Below are positions 1-5,902 of a stretch of DNA of 6,219 nucleotides, one piece after another (the stretch's first letter is position 1; every line of letters begins with the position of its first letter). The stretch lies in NCBI GenBank assembly GCA_016841125.1, contig JAENZU010000221.1:1-6219 (forward strand). The letters are read 5' to 3'. The position numbers and the translations under genes were made by a program. Below the pieces are notes generated by a model. It did not search any database. It was not told the origin of the DNA and saw only the letters and a list, made by a program, of their open reading frames with translations. This stretch comes from Melioribacter sp. (GTDB lineage Bacteria; Bacteroidota; Ignavibacteria; Ignavibacteriales; Melioribacteraceae).

Positions 1-1
1 T

Positions 2-229
2 TATTTTTTCTCGCTTAAATTTGGAGATTTTATTTCAGATCTGCACTCAGATATGCATTTTGGTAGTTTGAACAAGGTAGTCAACACTTCATTTAATGCC
101 GAGTATTTATTCGGCAAGTGCAGAACCTGGGCAATCGGGTATGGTTTTGATTATCTGCATTATAATTCAGAACCGGAAATAAAAATTCTAAACCACTCTT
201 TGAATGCAAAATATTATTTCGGAGGATAG
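2..229 (+). CDS. C-terminal part of a probable outer-membrane β-barrel-like protein (5' end outside window)
   Basis: An open frame runs without a stop from the left edge to TAG at 227-229, giving 75 residues; the start lies outside the window. The visible part is a series of short stretches with alternating polar and hydrophobic/aromatic residues (for example LNKVVNTSFNAEYLFG and TWAIGYGFDYLHYN) separated by turn-like residues, and it ends in LNAKYYFGG. This is the look of antiparallel membrane β-strands, in which the C-terminal strand is aromatic-rich, although the very last residues are GG rather than the usual terminal F or W. No specific family is recognised. It lies 3 bases upstream of the lipoprotein gene, and its stop codon lies between that gene's ribosome site and ATG, so the two are likely one operon. 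The barrel assignment is inference; that the frame is coding is supported by its length, composition and tight coupling. Confidence 0.6.
   Translation, partial: YFFSLKFGDFISDLHSDMHFGSLNKVVNTSFNAEYLFGKCRTWAIGYGFDYLHYNSEPEIKILNHSLNAKYYFGG
221..225 (+). promoter_or_regulatory. Shine-Dalgarno GGAGG for the lipoprotein hydrolase
   Basis: GGAGG lies 7 bases before the ATG at 233, optimal spacing. It is made of the last two Gly codons of the preceding gene, whose TAG stop follows at 227-229. This fixes the start at 233 and implies translational coupling between the two genes. Confidence 0.8.
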
Positions 230-232
230 AAA

Positions 233-1321
233 ATGAAATTCAATAAATTTATGATAGTTGTGCTGATGACTTTTGCACTTCAAGGCTGTTTGACAGAACC
301 TGATTTGAAAATGCCCTTCAGAAATTTTACTCCCGAAAATCTTAATGACGGTTGGGAAATTTCAACTCCTTCCGCTGAGGGAATAGATAGTCTCGGAATG
401 CTCTCAGTTTTTCAAGATTTTCACAACGATGAAGACGTTTGGCAGGTTAGAAGTTTATCAGTATTTCGAAATGGAAAATTAGTTGCGGAAAGCTACACAA
501 AAGATAATTCCGATAAATATACACCCAGAGCAGTTTGGTCTGCTACCAAACAGGTTATGGGAATTCTAGTTGGTATTGCTATAGAAAACGGTTTGATCGG
601 ATCGATAGACGATAGAATAGAAAATTATTTGCCGCAAAAATTAAATTCTTATCCTGACAAAAAGGATATCACAATTCGTCAATTATTAACAATGCAGTCT
701 GGTATCGATTTTGACAATTACGGTCTAAGCGGAGATGATTCACAAATTCTGCAGCAAATTCCGGATAATCTCTTGGATTTTATTTTGAAGAAAAAATTAT
801 ATGCGGCCCCGGGAGAAGATTATAAATACAAGGATAGTGATCCGCAGATACTTGCGGCAATTTTAGAAAAAATCACCGGTAAATCTCTTGATGTTTGGGC
901 AGACGAAGTTTTATTTTCAAAAATCGGGTTTTCCAATTATGAGTGGAAAAAATACCGCGATGGATCAACACTTGGTTCATTTGGAATTATGACAACACCA
1001 AGAGAACTAGCTAAGATCGCTCAAACAGTTTTGAACGGCGGAATATTTAACGCCAATCGAGTTGTTAATGAGAATTGGATTGCCGAAATGGTAAAACCTG
1101 ATGTTGAAGCAGGAGATAAACATTTCGGTTATTTGTGGTGGAGCTACCCGGAGCACAAAACATATTTTATGTCCGGAAACGGCAGACAGCTTGCATTTGT
1201 TTTCCCGCAGAATAATTTGATAGTTGTAATCACATCAGAAACAAATCTACAGGGAAAGTTCAACCTGAATACTGCAGTTGGAAGAAAATTTGGTGAAAGG
1301 ATTGCTGCGTTTTGTGATTGA
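233..1321 (+). CDS. Lipoprotein serine hydrolase, class C β-lactamase/penicillin-binding-like fold
   Basis: The 362-residue protein starts with a lipoprotein signal peptide: Lys-containing n-region, hydrophobic stretch 6-16, and lipobox LQGC with Cys19 as the lipidated residue. The mature protein should be anchored to a membrane facing the periplasm or outside. Residues ~70-345 match the serine β-lactamase-like family (PF00144): the nucleophile motif S103-A-T-K106 in VWSATKQ; DITIRQLLTMQSG (145-157), typical of the helix following it; PGEDYKYKD with Tyr199 as the probable YxN-type base (here Y-K-D); GFGxW-like HFGYLWW (297-303); and SGNGRQ (314-319) in the place of the KTG/HxG motif, followed by the strand VFPQNNLIVVIT. 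Members include esterases, D-aminopeptidases, 6-aminohexanoate-dimer hydrolases and penicillin-binding-like proteins; the SGNGRQ form is closer to the esterase/NylB-like branch than to true β-lactamases. The substrate cannot be told, and antibiotic resistance should not be assumed. Length is normal and the gene looks intact. Confidence 0.92.
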   Translation: MKFNKFMIVVLMTFALQGCLTEPDLKMPFRNFTPENLNDGWEISTPSAEGIDSLGMLSVFQDFHNDEDVWQVRSLSVFRNGKLVAESYTKDNSDKYTPRAVWSATKQVMGILVGIAIENGLIGSIDDRIENYLPQKLNSYPDKKDITIRQLLTMQSGIDFDNYGLSGDDSQILQQIPDNLLDFILKKKLYAAPGEDYKYKDSDPQILAAILEKITGKSLDVWADEVLFSKIGFSNYEWKKYRDGSTLGSFGIMTTPRELAKIAQTVLNGGIFNANRVVNENWIAEMVKPDVEAGDKHFGYLWWSYPEHKTYFMSGNGRQLAFVFPQNNLIVVITSETNLQGKFNLNTAVGRKFGERIAAFCD

Positions 1322-1334
1322 GACTTAAGATACA

Positions 1335-1354
1335 AGATTTGATGAATCAAATTT
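1335..1354 (+). terminator. Weak AT-rich hairpin just after the lipoprotein gene (possible terminator)
   Basis: Thirteen bases after the TGA stop, AGATTTGA-type and TCAAATTT arms (1335-1342 and 1347-1354, one G·U pair) can fold into an 8-bp stem with a TGAA loop. The stem is AT-rich and only a short T run (the TTT of its own arm) follows, so it is a poor intrinsic terminator. It is the best candidate for the 3' end of the plus-strand transcript. Confidence 0.25.
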
Positions 1355-1385
1355 CTACATCAAAAAAAATAGAGATGCTATTATA

Positions 1386-1399
1386 ATTCAAAATTCAAA
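1386..1399. repeat. Tandem ATTCAAA x2
   Basis: Two perfect adjacent copies of ATTCAAA at 1386-1392 and 1393-1399, with a further copy at about 1462-1468 inside AAGATTCAAAAC. Short A/T-rich tandems of this kind are part of the non-coding debris in this spacer. No function is implied. Confidence 0.45.
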
Positions 1400-1408
1400 A
1401 AAAATAAT

Positions 1409-1448
1409 CACGCAGAGATCATGAGGTACATCGCAAAGTTCGCAAAGT
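1409..1448. repeat. CGCAGAG...CGCAAAG repeat-like block with 9-bp tandem
   Basis: The block begins CACGCAGAG and ends with two perfect copies of TCGCAAAGT (1431-1439 and 1440-1448). Strings built from CGCAGAG and CGCAAAG units are, as I remember, a widely dispersed intergenic repeat type in Bacteroidota-like and other genomes. The tandem itself is seen directly; membership in a dispersed family is from memory and needs a genome search. It lies outside any gene. Confidence 0.5.
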
Positions 1449-1499
1449 AATAATAAATCAAGATTCAAAACCCATTATTCACCCTATAAGATTTCCGTT

Positions 1500-1566
1500 C
1501 AACTCTTTCAGAGTTGTTTCATCGCCACTCGCTTATGTTTTTTTATAGTTCAAACCCTTCGGGGTT
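1500..1566. repeat. Hairpin array, REP-like (two strong stems and one degenerate)
   Basis: CAACTCT-TTC-AGAGTTG (1500-1516) is a perfect 7-bp stem with a 3-base loop. AACCC-TTCG-GGGTT (1553-1566) is a perfect 5-bp stem with a TTCG loop (CGAA on the other strand). Between them CATCGCC...GCTTATG (1520-1537) keeps only a few of the pairs of a third stem. On the minus strand the units read AACCCCGAAGGGTT and CAACTCTGAAAGAGTTG, a spacing and style I associate with dispersed multi-hairpin intergenic repeats of Bacteroidota-like genomes (recollection, not searched). The TTCG hairpin begins 2 bases after the oxidase stop codon and could also protect or terminate that mRNA. Confidence 0.55.
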
Positions 1567-1568
1567 AT

Positions 1569-4451
1569 TCAGAATCTTTGTATTTTTTCCTGACTACTGA
1601 ATTCTGCCTTCTGCATCGGCTCCGTGCATCGGTCAACTAAAAATGCTATCGATTTGTAGTGAATACCACTGTGAAGTGACAACCCGATTTCGCAAGTCCG
1701 GCTGGTTGAATAGCCTTCATTGCAATTTCCGGAAACTTGGGGTTTTAAATTTTGCAGTGCAGATTCATTCAACTCGGGATATGAAAAACCTCTGTCGCCG
1801 GCAAAGCCGCAGCAGCCAACGTCATGCGGTACAATCACATTTTCTGCGCACGCTTCTGCAAGACTTTTGAACATCTCGGTTAATCCGAGTTTAGTGCTGC
1901 TGCACGTTGTGTGAATTGTGATAGTATCGTTCACTTTATTGAATTTTAATTTGTCCATTAAAAAAGAATAAATAAATTCTATCGGTTCATAAATTTTAAA
2001 TTGATCTTCTGCTTGGGATGCCAAATAATTTTTCATATGGTAAGTGCATGGACTGGTATCGAACAAGACGGGATATTTACCATTTTCGGAAGCTGTGATG
2101 AGAGCATATTTCAACTCTTCAGATTTTTTATTTGCCTGTTTATTGAAACCCTTGCTGGCAAAAGGCATTCCGCAGCAGAGTTCGGAAATGTTTTTCGGAT
2201 AAATAATTTCGTAACCTGCCTTTATTAAAAGTCTGTGAATTACTGTAGTCTGAGATTCTTTTTCTCCGCTATCTTTCGAATTTCCCATAGTACGTGCGAT
2301 ACAGCTTGGGAAATAAACCACTTTGAGATCGGCTCCGCTTTTAGTTGATGGATAAAGGGGATCAGCACCCTTAGGCATGAATTTATTCCATTGAGGAATT
2401 CTATTCCCGGAAATTTTTCTTACACTGCCTGCTATATTTTCCATTGCATCATCGCCGATCAACTTTTGTACGCCGCCGACTATGTTGAGAGTTACCCTTC
2501 CCATTCCCGTTACCGGCTTCATATTGTTTGCAACAAAATCAGCAACACTGTTAGCTGTATTGGAAACCTGCTCTGCGCGCAATTGCTTTATCAATTTACC
2601 CGTGTCAATATCAACGGGACAGCTTATTGCGCAAAGTCCATCCGTTGCACAAGTTTGGTCACCATAATAATCGTAGCTGAGTTTTAATTGATTTAATCTT
2701 TGACTATCCGACATACTTTTTTCAAGACCTGTTATCTCACGGTAAGCTACAATTCGCTGTCGTGGCGTTAAAGTCAAATCTCTCGAGGGACAATTAACCT
2801 CGCAGAAACCGCACTCAATACATTGATCTATTAAAGGATCAGCAATTGGTAATGGTTTTAAGTTCTTTAAATATATCTGAGGATCATCATTTAATATCAC
2901 GCCCGGATTCAATAAATTTTGCGGATCGAAAAGTTTTTTGATTTCCTGCATTAATTTATAAGCATCTTCACCCCATTCATACTTTACAAATGGCGCCATG
3001 TTTCTTCCGGTACCGTGCTCAGCTTTTAGCGAGCCGTCGTATTTATCGACTACAAGTTTAGTAACCTCTTCCATAAAATCTTTGTAACGGGCGACTTCTT
3101 TTTCATTGCTGAAATCCTGACTGAAAACAAAATGCAAATTCCCGGCAAGGGAGTGTCCCCAAATAATAGTTTCATCATAACCGTGTTTACTAAACAGTGA
3201 TTGCAGATTAAGCGTTGCCTCGGCAAGTTTATCGGTTGGGAAATTTACATCTTCAATTATAACAGTAGTCCCGGGCTTACGTGATTTACACGCGGATGGA
3301 AATAATCCCTTGCGAACATCCCAAAGTTTTTTGTACTCCTTTTTATCTGTGGTAAATTCAATCGGGTGAGCTTTCGGAAGATGCTCAACGGCATCAGTTA
3401 TCTCTCTTATTCTATTCTGCAGCATTGATGGGTCATCGGCGGAGGTTTCCACTAAAAGTGCTGCAGCTTCATCATTTAAAGTTTTTAAGTGAGGCGGCAT
3501 ACCTTGTTTATCCTCCACAGAACGCAGAGCTGCTCTATCCATTATTTCGGCGGCATCAACCGGAAGTTTCTGAAATATCGGAATAGCCTTGCATGCGGTT
3601 TCAATATTTTCGAAGAGCATTAATGCTGTTGCTTTGTTTGGTAAATCATCAACAGTGTTAACAGAAATTTCAGAAATGAAACCGAGTGTACCTTCCGAGC
3701 CAATCATTAAATGTATTATTTGATCAAACGGGTCATCGAAATCTATAAGCGAATTTAAACTGTAGCCCGTTGTGTTTTTCATCTTGTATTTTCTAACGAT
3801 TTTATCTTTCAGGTCGGGATTTGCTTCAATCTGCTCGCGGAGTTGTTTTAATCCGGCGATTATTTGAGGATTCTGATCCGCAAATGCTTGACGACTTTTT
3901 TCATCGGTAGAATCAAGGGAACTGCCGTCGGCAAATACAATTTTCATTCCGTGCAAAGTATTATAAATATTTTTCGCTGTACCGCTTGTCATTCCGCTTG
4001 CATTATTTGCAGCGATGCCGGAAATTTTTGCCGAGTTGATTGATGCGGGATCGGGACCTAATTTTTTGTTGTGTTTTGCTAAATATAAATTTGCAAATGC
4101 ACCAATCAATCCCCCCTGCATATTAATTACAGAGGCATCATCATTGATTTGATATTTTGTCCAGCTGCTGCCCAATAAAACTAATACAGAATCTGTAATA
4201 GCCTGACCGGAAAGGGAAGTGCCTGCAGCGCGGAATGTAAGGGGAATATTCAATTCTCGTGCATGATAAATTACATCAGTTACCTCCCGGTCATTTTCAA
4301 CCTTTACAACTAGCTGAGGGATCAGTCTGTAAAAACTTGCATCGGTACCGTATGCCAAAGTTCGCAGTTCATCATGAATCAGTCTATCATTAGGGATTAG
4401 TTTTTTTAATCGGTCGTACAGTTCAAAATATTTTCCGGTGAGCATTATCAT
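1569..4451 (-). CDS. Fused FAD-binding and Fe-S D-2-hydroxyacid dehydrogenase (GlcD-GlcF / D-lactate or D-2-hydroxyglutarate dehydrogenase type)
   Basis: This 960-residue protein should oxidise a D-2-hydroxyacid to the 2-oxoacid and pass electrons via FAD and iron-sulfur clusters to a quinone or other acceptor, probably at the inner face of the membrane. The N-terminal FAD domain (PCMH/FAD_binding_4, ~40-265) shows RAAGTSLSG (74-82), SGIAANNASGM (144-154) and GSEGTLGFISE (251-261). The FAD-oxidase C-terminal domain (~270-520) has EDV (400-402), GHSLAGNLH (432-440) and AEHGTGR (477-483); H433, H440 and E478 match the metal ligands of the D-2-hydroxyglutarate dehydrogenase family. Ferredoxin motifs follow: C544/C547/C550/C554 and C601/D604/C607/C611, the second with Asp in place of one Cys. 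Two CCG modules (C717, C759-C760, C802; C850, C880-C881, C920) resemble GlcF/HdrB. Length suits the YdiJ-like fused family; lactate versus hydroxyglutarate cannot be decided. The last ~15 residues look foreign. An ATG two codons in (4443-4445) has the better-placed GAG and may be the true start. Confidence 0.93.
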   Translation of the reverse strand: MIMLTGKYFELYDRLKKLIPNDRLIHDELRTLAYGTDASFYRLIPQLVVKVENDREVTDVIYHARELNIPLTFRAAGTSLSGQAITDSVLVLLGSSWTKYQINDDASVINMQGGLIGAFANLYLAKHNKKLGPDPASINSAKISGIAANNASGMTSGTAKNIYNTLHGMKIVFADGSSLDSTDEKSRQAFADQNPQIIAGLKQLREQIEANPDLKDKIVRKYKMKNTTGYSLNSLIDFDDPFDQIIHLMIGSEGTLGFISEISVNTVDDLPNKATALMLFENIETACKAIPIFQKLPVDAAEIMDRAALRSVEDKQGMPPHLKTLNDEAAALLVETSADDPSMLQNRIREITDAVEHLPKAHPIEFTTDKKEYKKLWDVRKGLFPSACKSRKPGTTVIIEDVNFPTDKLAEATLNLQSLFSKHGYDETIIWGHSLAGNLHFVFSQDFSNEKEVARYKDFMEEVTKLVVDKYDGSLKAEHGTGRNMAPFVKYEWGEDAYKLMQEIKKLFDPQNLLNPGVILNDDPQIYLKNLKPLPIADPLIDQCIECGFCEVNCPSRDLTLTPRQRIVAYREITGLEKSMSDSQRLNQLKLSYDYYGDQTCATDGLCAISCPVDIDTGKLIKQLRAEQVSNTANSVADFVANNMKPVTGMGRVTLNIVGGVQKLIGDDAMENIAGSVRKISGNRIPQWNKFMPKGADPLYPSTKSGADLKVVYFPSCIARTMGNSKDSGEKESQTTVIHRLLIKAGYEIIYPKNISELCCGMPFASKGFNKQANKKSEELKYALITASENGKYPVLFDTSPCTYHMKNYLASQAEDQFKIYEPIEFIYSFLMDKLKFNKVNDTITIHTTCSSTKLGLTEMFKSLAEACAENVIVPHDVGCCGFAGDRGFSYPELNESALQNLKPQVSGNCNEGYSTSRTCEIGLSLHSGIHYKSIAFLVDRCTEPMQKAEFSSQEKIQRF
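1575..1632 (-). repeat. Repeat-like DNA encoding the oxidase C-terminal tail
   Basis: The 3' end of the oxidase frame contains TGCATCGG twice (1612-1619 and 1625-1632, 13 bases apart) and a segment at 1590-1613 reading CAGAAGGCAGAATTCAGTAG-type sequence on the minus strand, which resembles the CAGAATTCAG simple-repeat debris often seen between genes. It encodes the hydrophilic tail after residue ~942 (EPMQKAEFSSQEK), which follows the point (SIAFLVD, 934-940) where I expect the conserved family core to end. Confidence 0.4.
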
Positions 4452-4513
4452 CTCAAAATTATTAATAACAAGTGTAAAGTTAAAAATTTGATGAATGTTA
4501 ATCTATTCACAAA
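4452..4513 (-). other. 62-base gap between response regulator and oxidase genes
   Basis: The gap is very AT-rich. GAG at 4452-4454 directly abuts the ATG at 4451, which is too close for a ribosome site, but sits 6 bases before the ATG at 4445 (third codon), a normal spacing. No σ54 TGGC-N8-TGC element, no clear -35/-10 pair and no terminator hairpin is visible, so read-through from the regulator gene is plausible. Confidence 0.5.
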
Positions 4514-5902
4514 TTAAAGTCCGCATTTTTTCATCATCTTATGAAAGTTAGTTCTGTTTATTCCAACATGCTTTGCTGCTTGAGTTACATTTCCGTCAAA
4601 CTTAATTAATAGATTCTGAAGAAAAACTTTTTCAACTGCTCTGCTTGCTTTATCTGCTGCATCCTTTCTTACTCTATCCATTTCCTGCCACGTTTCGGGT
4701 ATCCTCTTCATCTTTACTTCAGGCATAGCTTTATCAATAAGTAAATTCGGATCAAGATCGCGAGGTTCAATTATTGTATTTGACGATAGAATTACCGCAC
4801 GCGTAATATAATTTTGAAGTTCTCTTATATTTCCGGGCCAGTCATATTTTGTAAAAATGTTTACTGCATCTTCAGAGAATACCTTCAACGGCAGTTTAAG
4901 TTCGTAGCTGGCTATTTCGAGAAAATGATCAATCAAAAGGGAAATATCATCCTTCCTTTCTCTAAGCGGCGGAACGTGTATTGGAAGAACATCCAGCCGG
5001 TAATAAAGATCCTCCCTAAATTTTCCTTTCGCTACAAGTTCCTCTAAGTCCTTATTTGTTGCTGCAATCACTCTGGCAGAAGATTGAATTGGAGAAGTGC
5101 CGCCTACTCTTTCAAATTCTTTTTCCTGCAACACCCTTAAAATTTTTACTTGCGAATTTAAATCCATCTCTGAAATTTCATCCAGAAAAATAGTGCCGTC
5201 GTTTGCAATTTCGAATTTGCCAAGTTTTCTCCTATCGGCGCTAGTGAACGAACCTTTTTCGTGACCAAATAATTCGCTTTCCAAAAGTTCTTTTGGAATT
5301 GCGGCACAGTTTACTGTTGTAAATGGTTTTTGTTTTCGTTTACTATGCACATGAATTTGACGGGCTACCAACTCTTTACCAACGCCGCTTTCACCTGTTA
5401 TTAAAATTGTGTTTTCGTTTTTTGCGAACAGGTAAATAGTTTCCCGCAGTTCTTTTACAAGGCGGCTTTCACCTATAATCTGTTTATACGGCTTTTGGAA
5501 TTCCTTCTCTAAAGATCTTGCTCTTGATTTGAGAATTCTGTTCTCAAGTGAGTAGGCAATTTTTAATTTTAATTCCTTCAACCGCGGTGTTTTGGAAATA
5601 TAATTTTCCGCCCCTATTTTCATTGCTTCAACCGCAGTATCAACTTCTGCATAGTCGGTAACCAAAATTACAGGTAGGTCTTCATCAATCATTAAAATTT
5701 TTCTTAAAACATCCAATCCATTTATACCCTCCCCAAGCATTAAATCCAAAAATACAATATCGGGATTCTTAGTCCTTACCATTTCCAGCCCTTTTTCTAC
5801 ATCGGTGGCAGAAATGCACTTGAATTCGTTTTCTAATACTAATGTAAAATCGGAAATGAACTCTTCGTCATCGTCAATGATTAAAAGAAGAGGATTGGTC
5901 AT
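4514..5902 (-). CDS. NtrC-family σ54-dependent response regulator (REC - AAA+ - Fis HTH)
   Basis: A 462-residue cytoplasmic transcription activator with the three classical domains. The receiver domain (~1-120) has the acidic pocket D10-D11-D12, phospho-acceptor D53 in FLDLMLG, T82 and K104. The AAA+ domain (~140-375) shows Walker A GESGVGKE (170-177), Walker B TIFLDE (237-242), the FREDLYYRL segment (295-303) with R296 and R302 in the arginine-finger region, and sensor II WPGNIRELQN (355-364). The σ54-contact loop, usually GAFTGA, reads GSFTSA (217-222): the central F-T is kept but the fifth position is Ser. A charged linker (~385-425) leads to a Fis-type helix-turn-helix (NVTQAAKHVGINRTNFHKMM, 438-457). 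Phosphorylation by the upstream kinase should trigger oligomerisation and open-complex formation at σ54 promoters. The start at 5902 is fixed by GAGG six bases upstream. It overlaps the kinase gene by 29 bases. Its targets are unknown. Confidence 0.96.
   Translation of the reverse strand: MTNPLLLIIDDDEEFISDFTLVLENEFKCISATDVEKGLEMVRTKNPDIVFLDLMLGEGINGLDVLRKILMIDEDLPVILVTDYAEVDTAVEAMKIGAENYISKTPRLKELKLKIAYSLENRILKSRARSLEKEFQKPYKQIIGESRLVKELRETIYLFAKNENTILITGESGVGKELVARQIHVHSKRKQKPFTTVNCAAIPKELLESELFGHEKGSFTSADRRKLGKFEIANDGTIFLDEISEMDLNSQVKILRVLQEKEFERVGGTSPIQSSARVIAATNKDLEELVAKGKFREDLYYRLDVLPIHVPPLRERKDDISLLIDHFLEIASYELKLPLKVFSEDAVNIFTKYDWPGNIRELQNYITRAVILSSNTIIEPRDLDPNLLIDKAMPEVKMKRIPETWQEMDRVRKDAADKASRAVEKVFLQNLLIKFDGNVTQAAKHVGINRTNFHKMMKKCGL

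Larger units (their letters stand above)
1322..1568. other. Convergent intergenic spacer, 247 bases, no gene
   Basis: This spacer separates the 3' ends of the plus-strand lipoprotein gene and the minus-strand oxidase gene. It holds no credible coding frame. Its content is one weak hairpin (1335-1354), short tandem repeats (1386-1448) and two compact hairpins (1500-1516 and 1553-1566). Neither compact hairpin is followed by a convincing T tract on either strand, so transcription ends here by a means that cannot be read confidently from sequence. Confidence 0.8.

Noticed and set aside
1144..1350. 68-codon minus-strand frame opposite the 3' end of the lipoprotein gene
   Set aside because: It is antisense to a well-supported gene, has no recognisable domain, and its composition is what the opposite strand of a coding region gives.
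1431..1448. TCGCAAAGT tandem as the start of a CRISPR array or iteron origin
   Set aside because: Only two abutting 9-bp copies are present, with no spacers, no further copies and no replication or cas gene nearby.
1553..1566. TTCG-loop hairpin as an intrinsic terminator of the oxidase gene
   Set aside because: The stem is only 5 bp and on the minus strand the following bases (TGAACTATAAA) contain no T tract; a repeat-type hairpin explains it better.
1643..2687. Several plus-strand frames of 61-98 codons inside the oxidase gene
   Set aside because: All lie antisense to a long frame with complete FAD and Fe-S motifs; their translations are Cys/Ile/Phe-rich shadows with no family resemblance and no ribosome sites.
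4455..4464. TAATTTTG, matching the Bacteroidota -7 box TAnnTTTG, in front of the oxidase
   Set aside because: It nearly abuts the ATG, leaving no room for a leader or ribosome site, and no matching TTG -33 element sits at the right distance; chance is likely in such AT-rich DNA.
4814..5047. 77-codon plus-strand frame inside the response regulator gene
   Set aside because: Antisense shadow of the conserved AAA+ domain; no independent evidence of coding.
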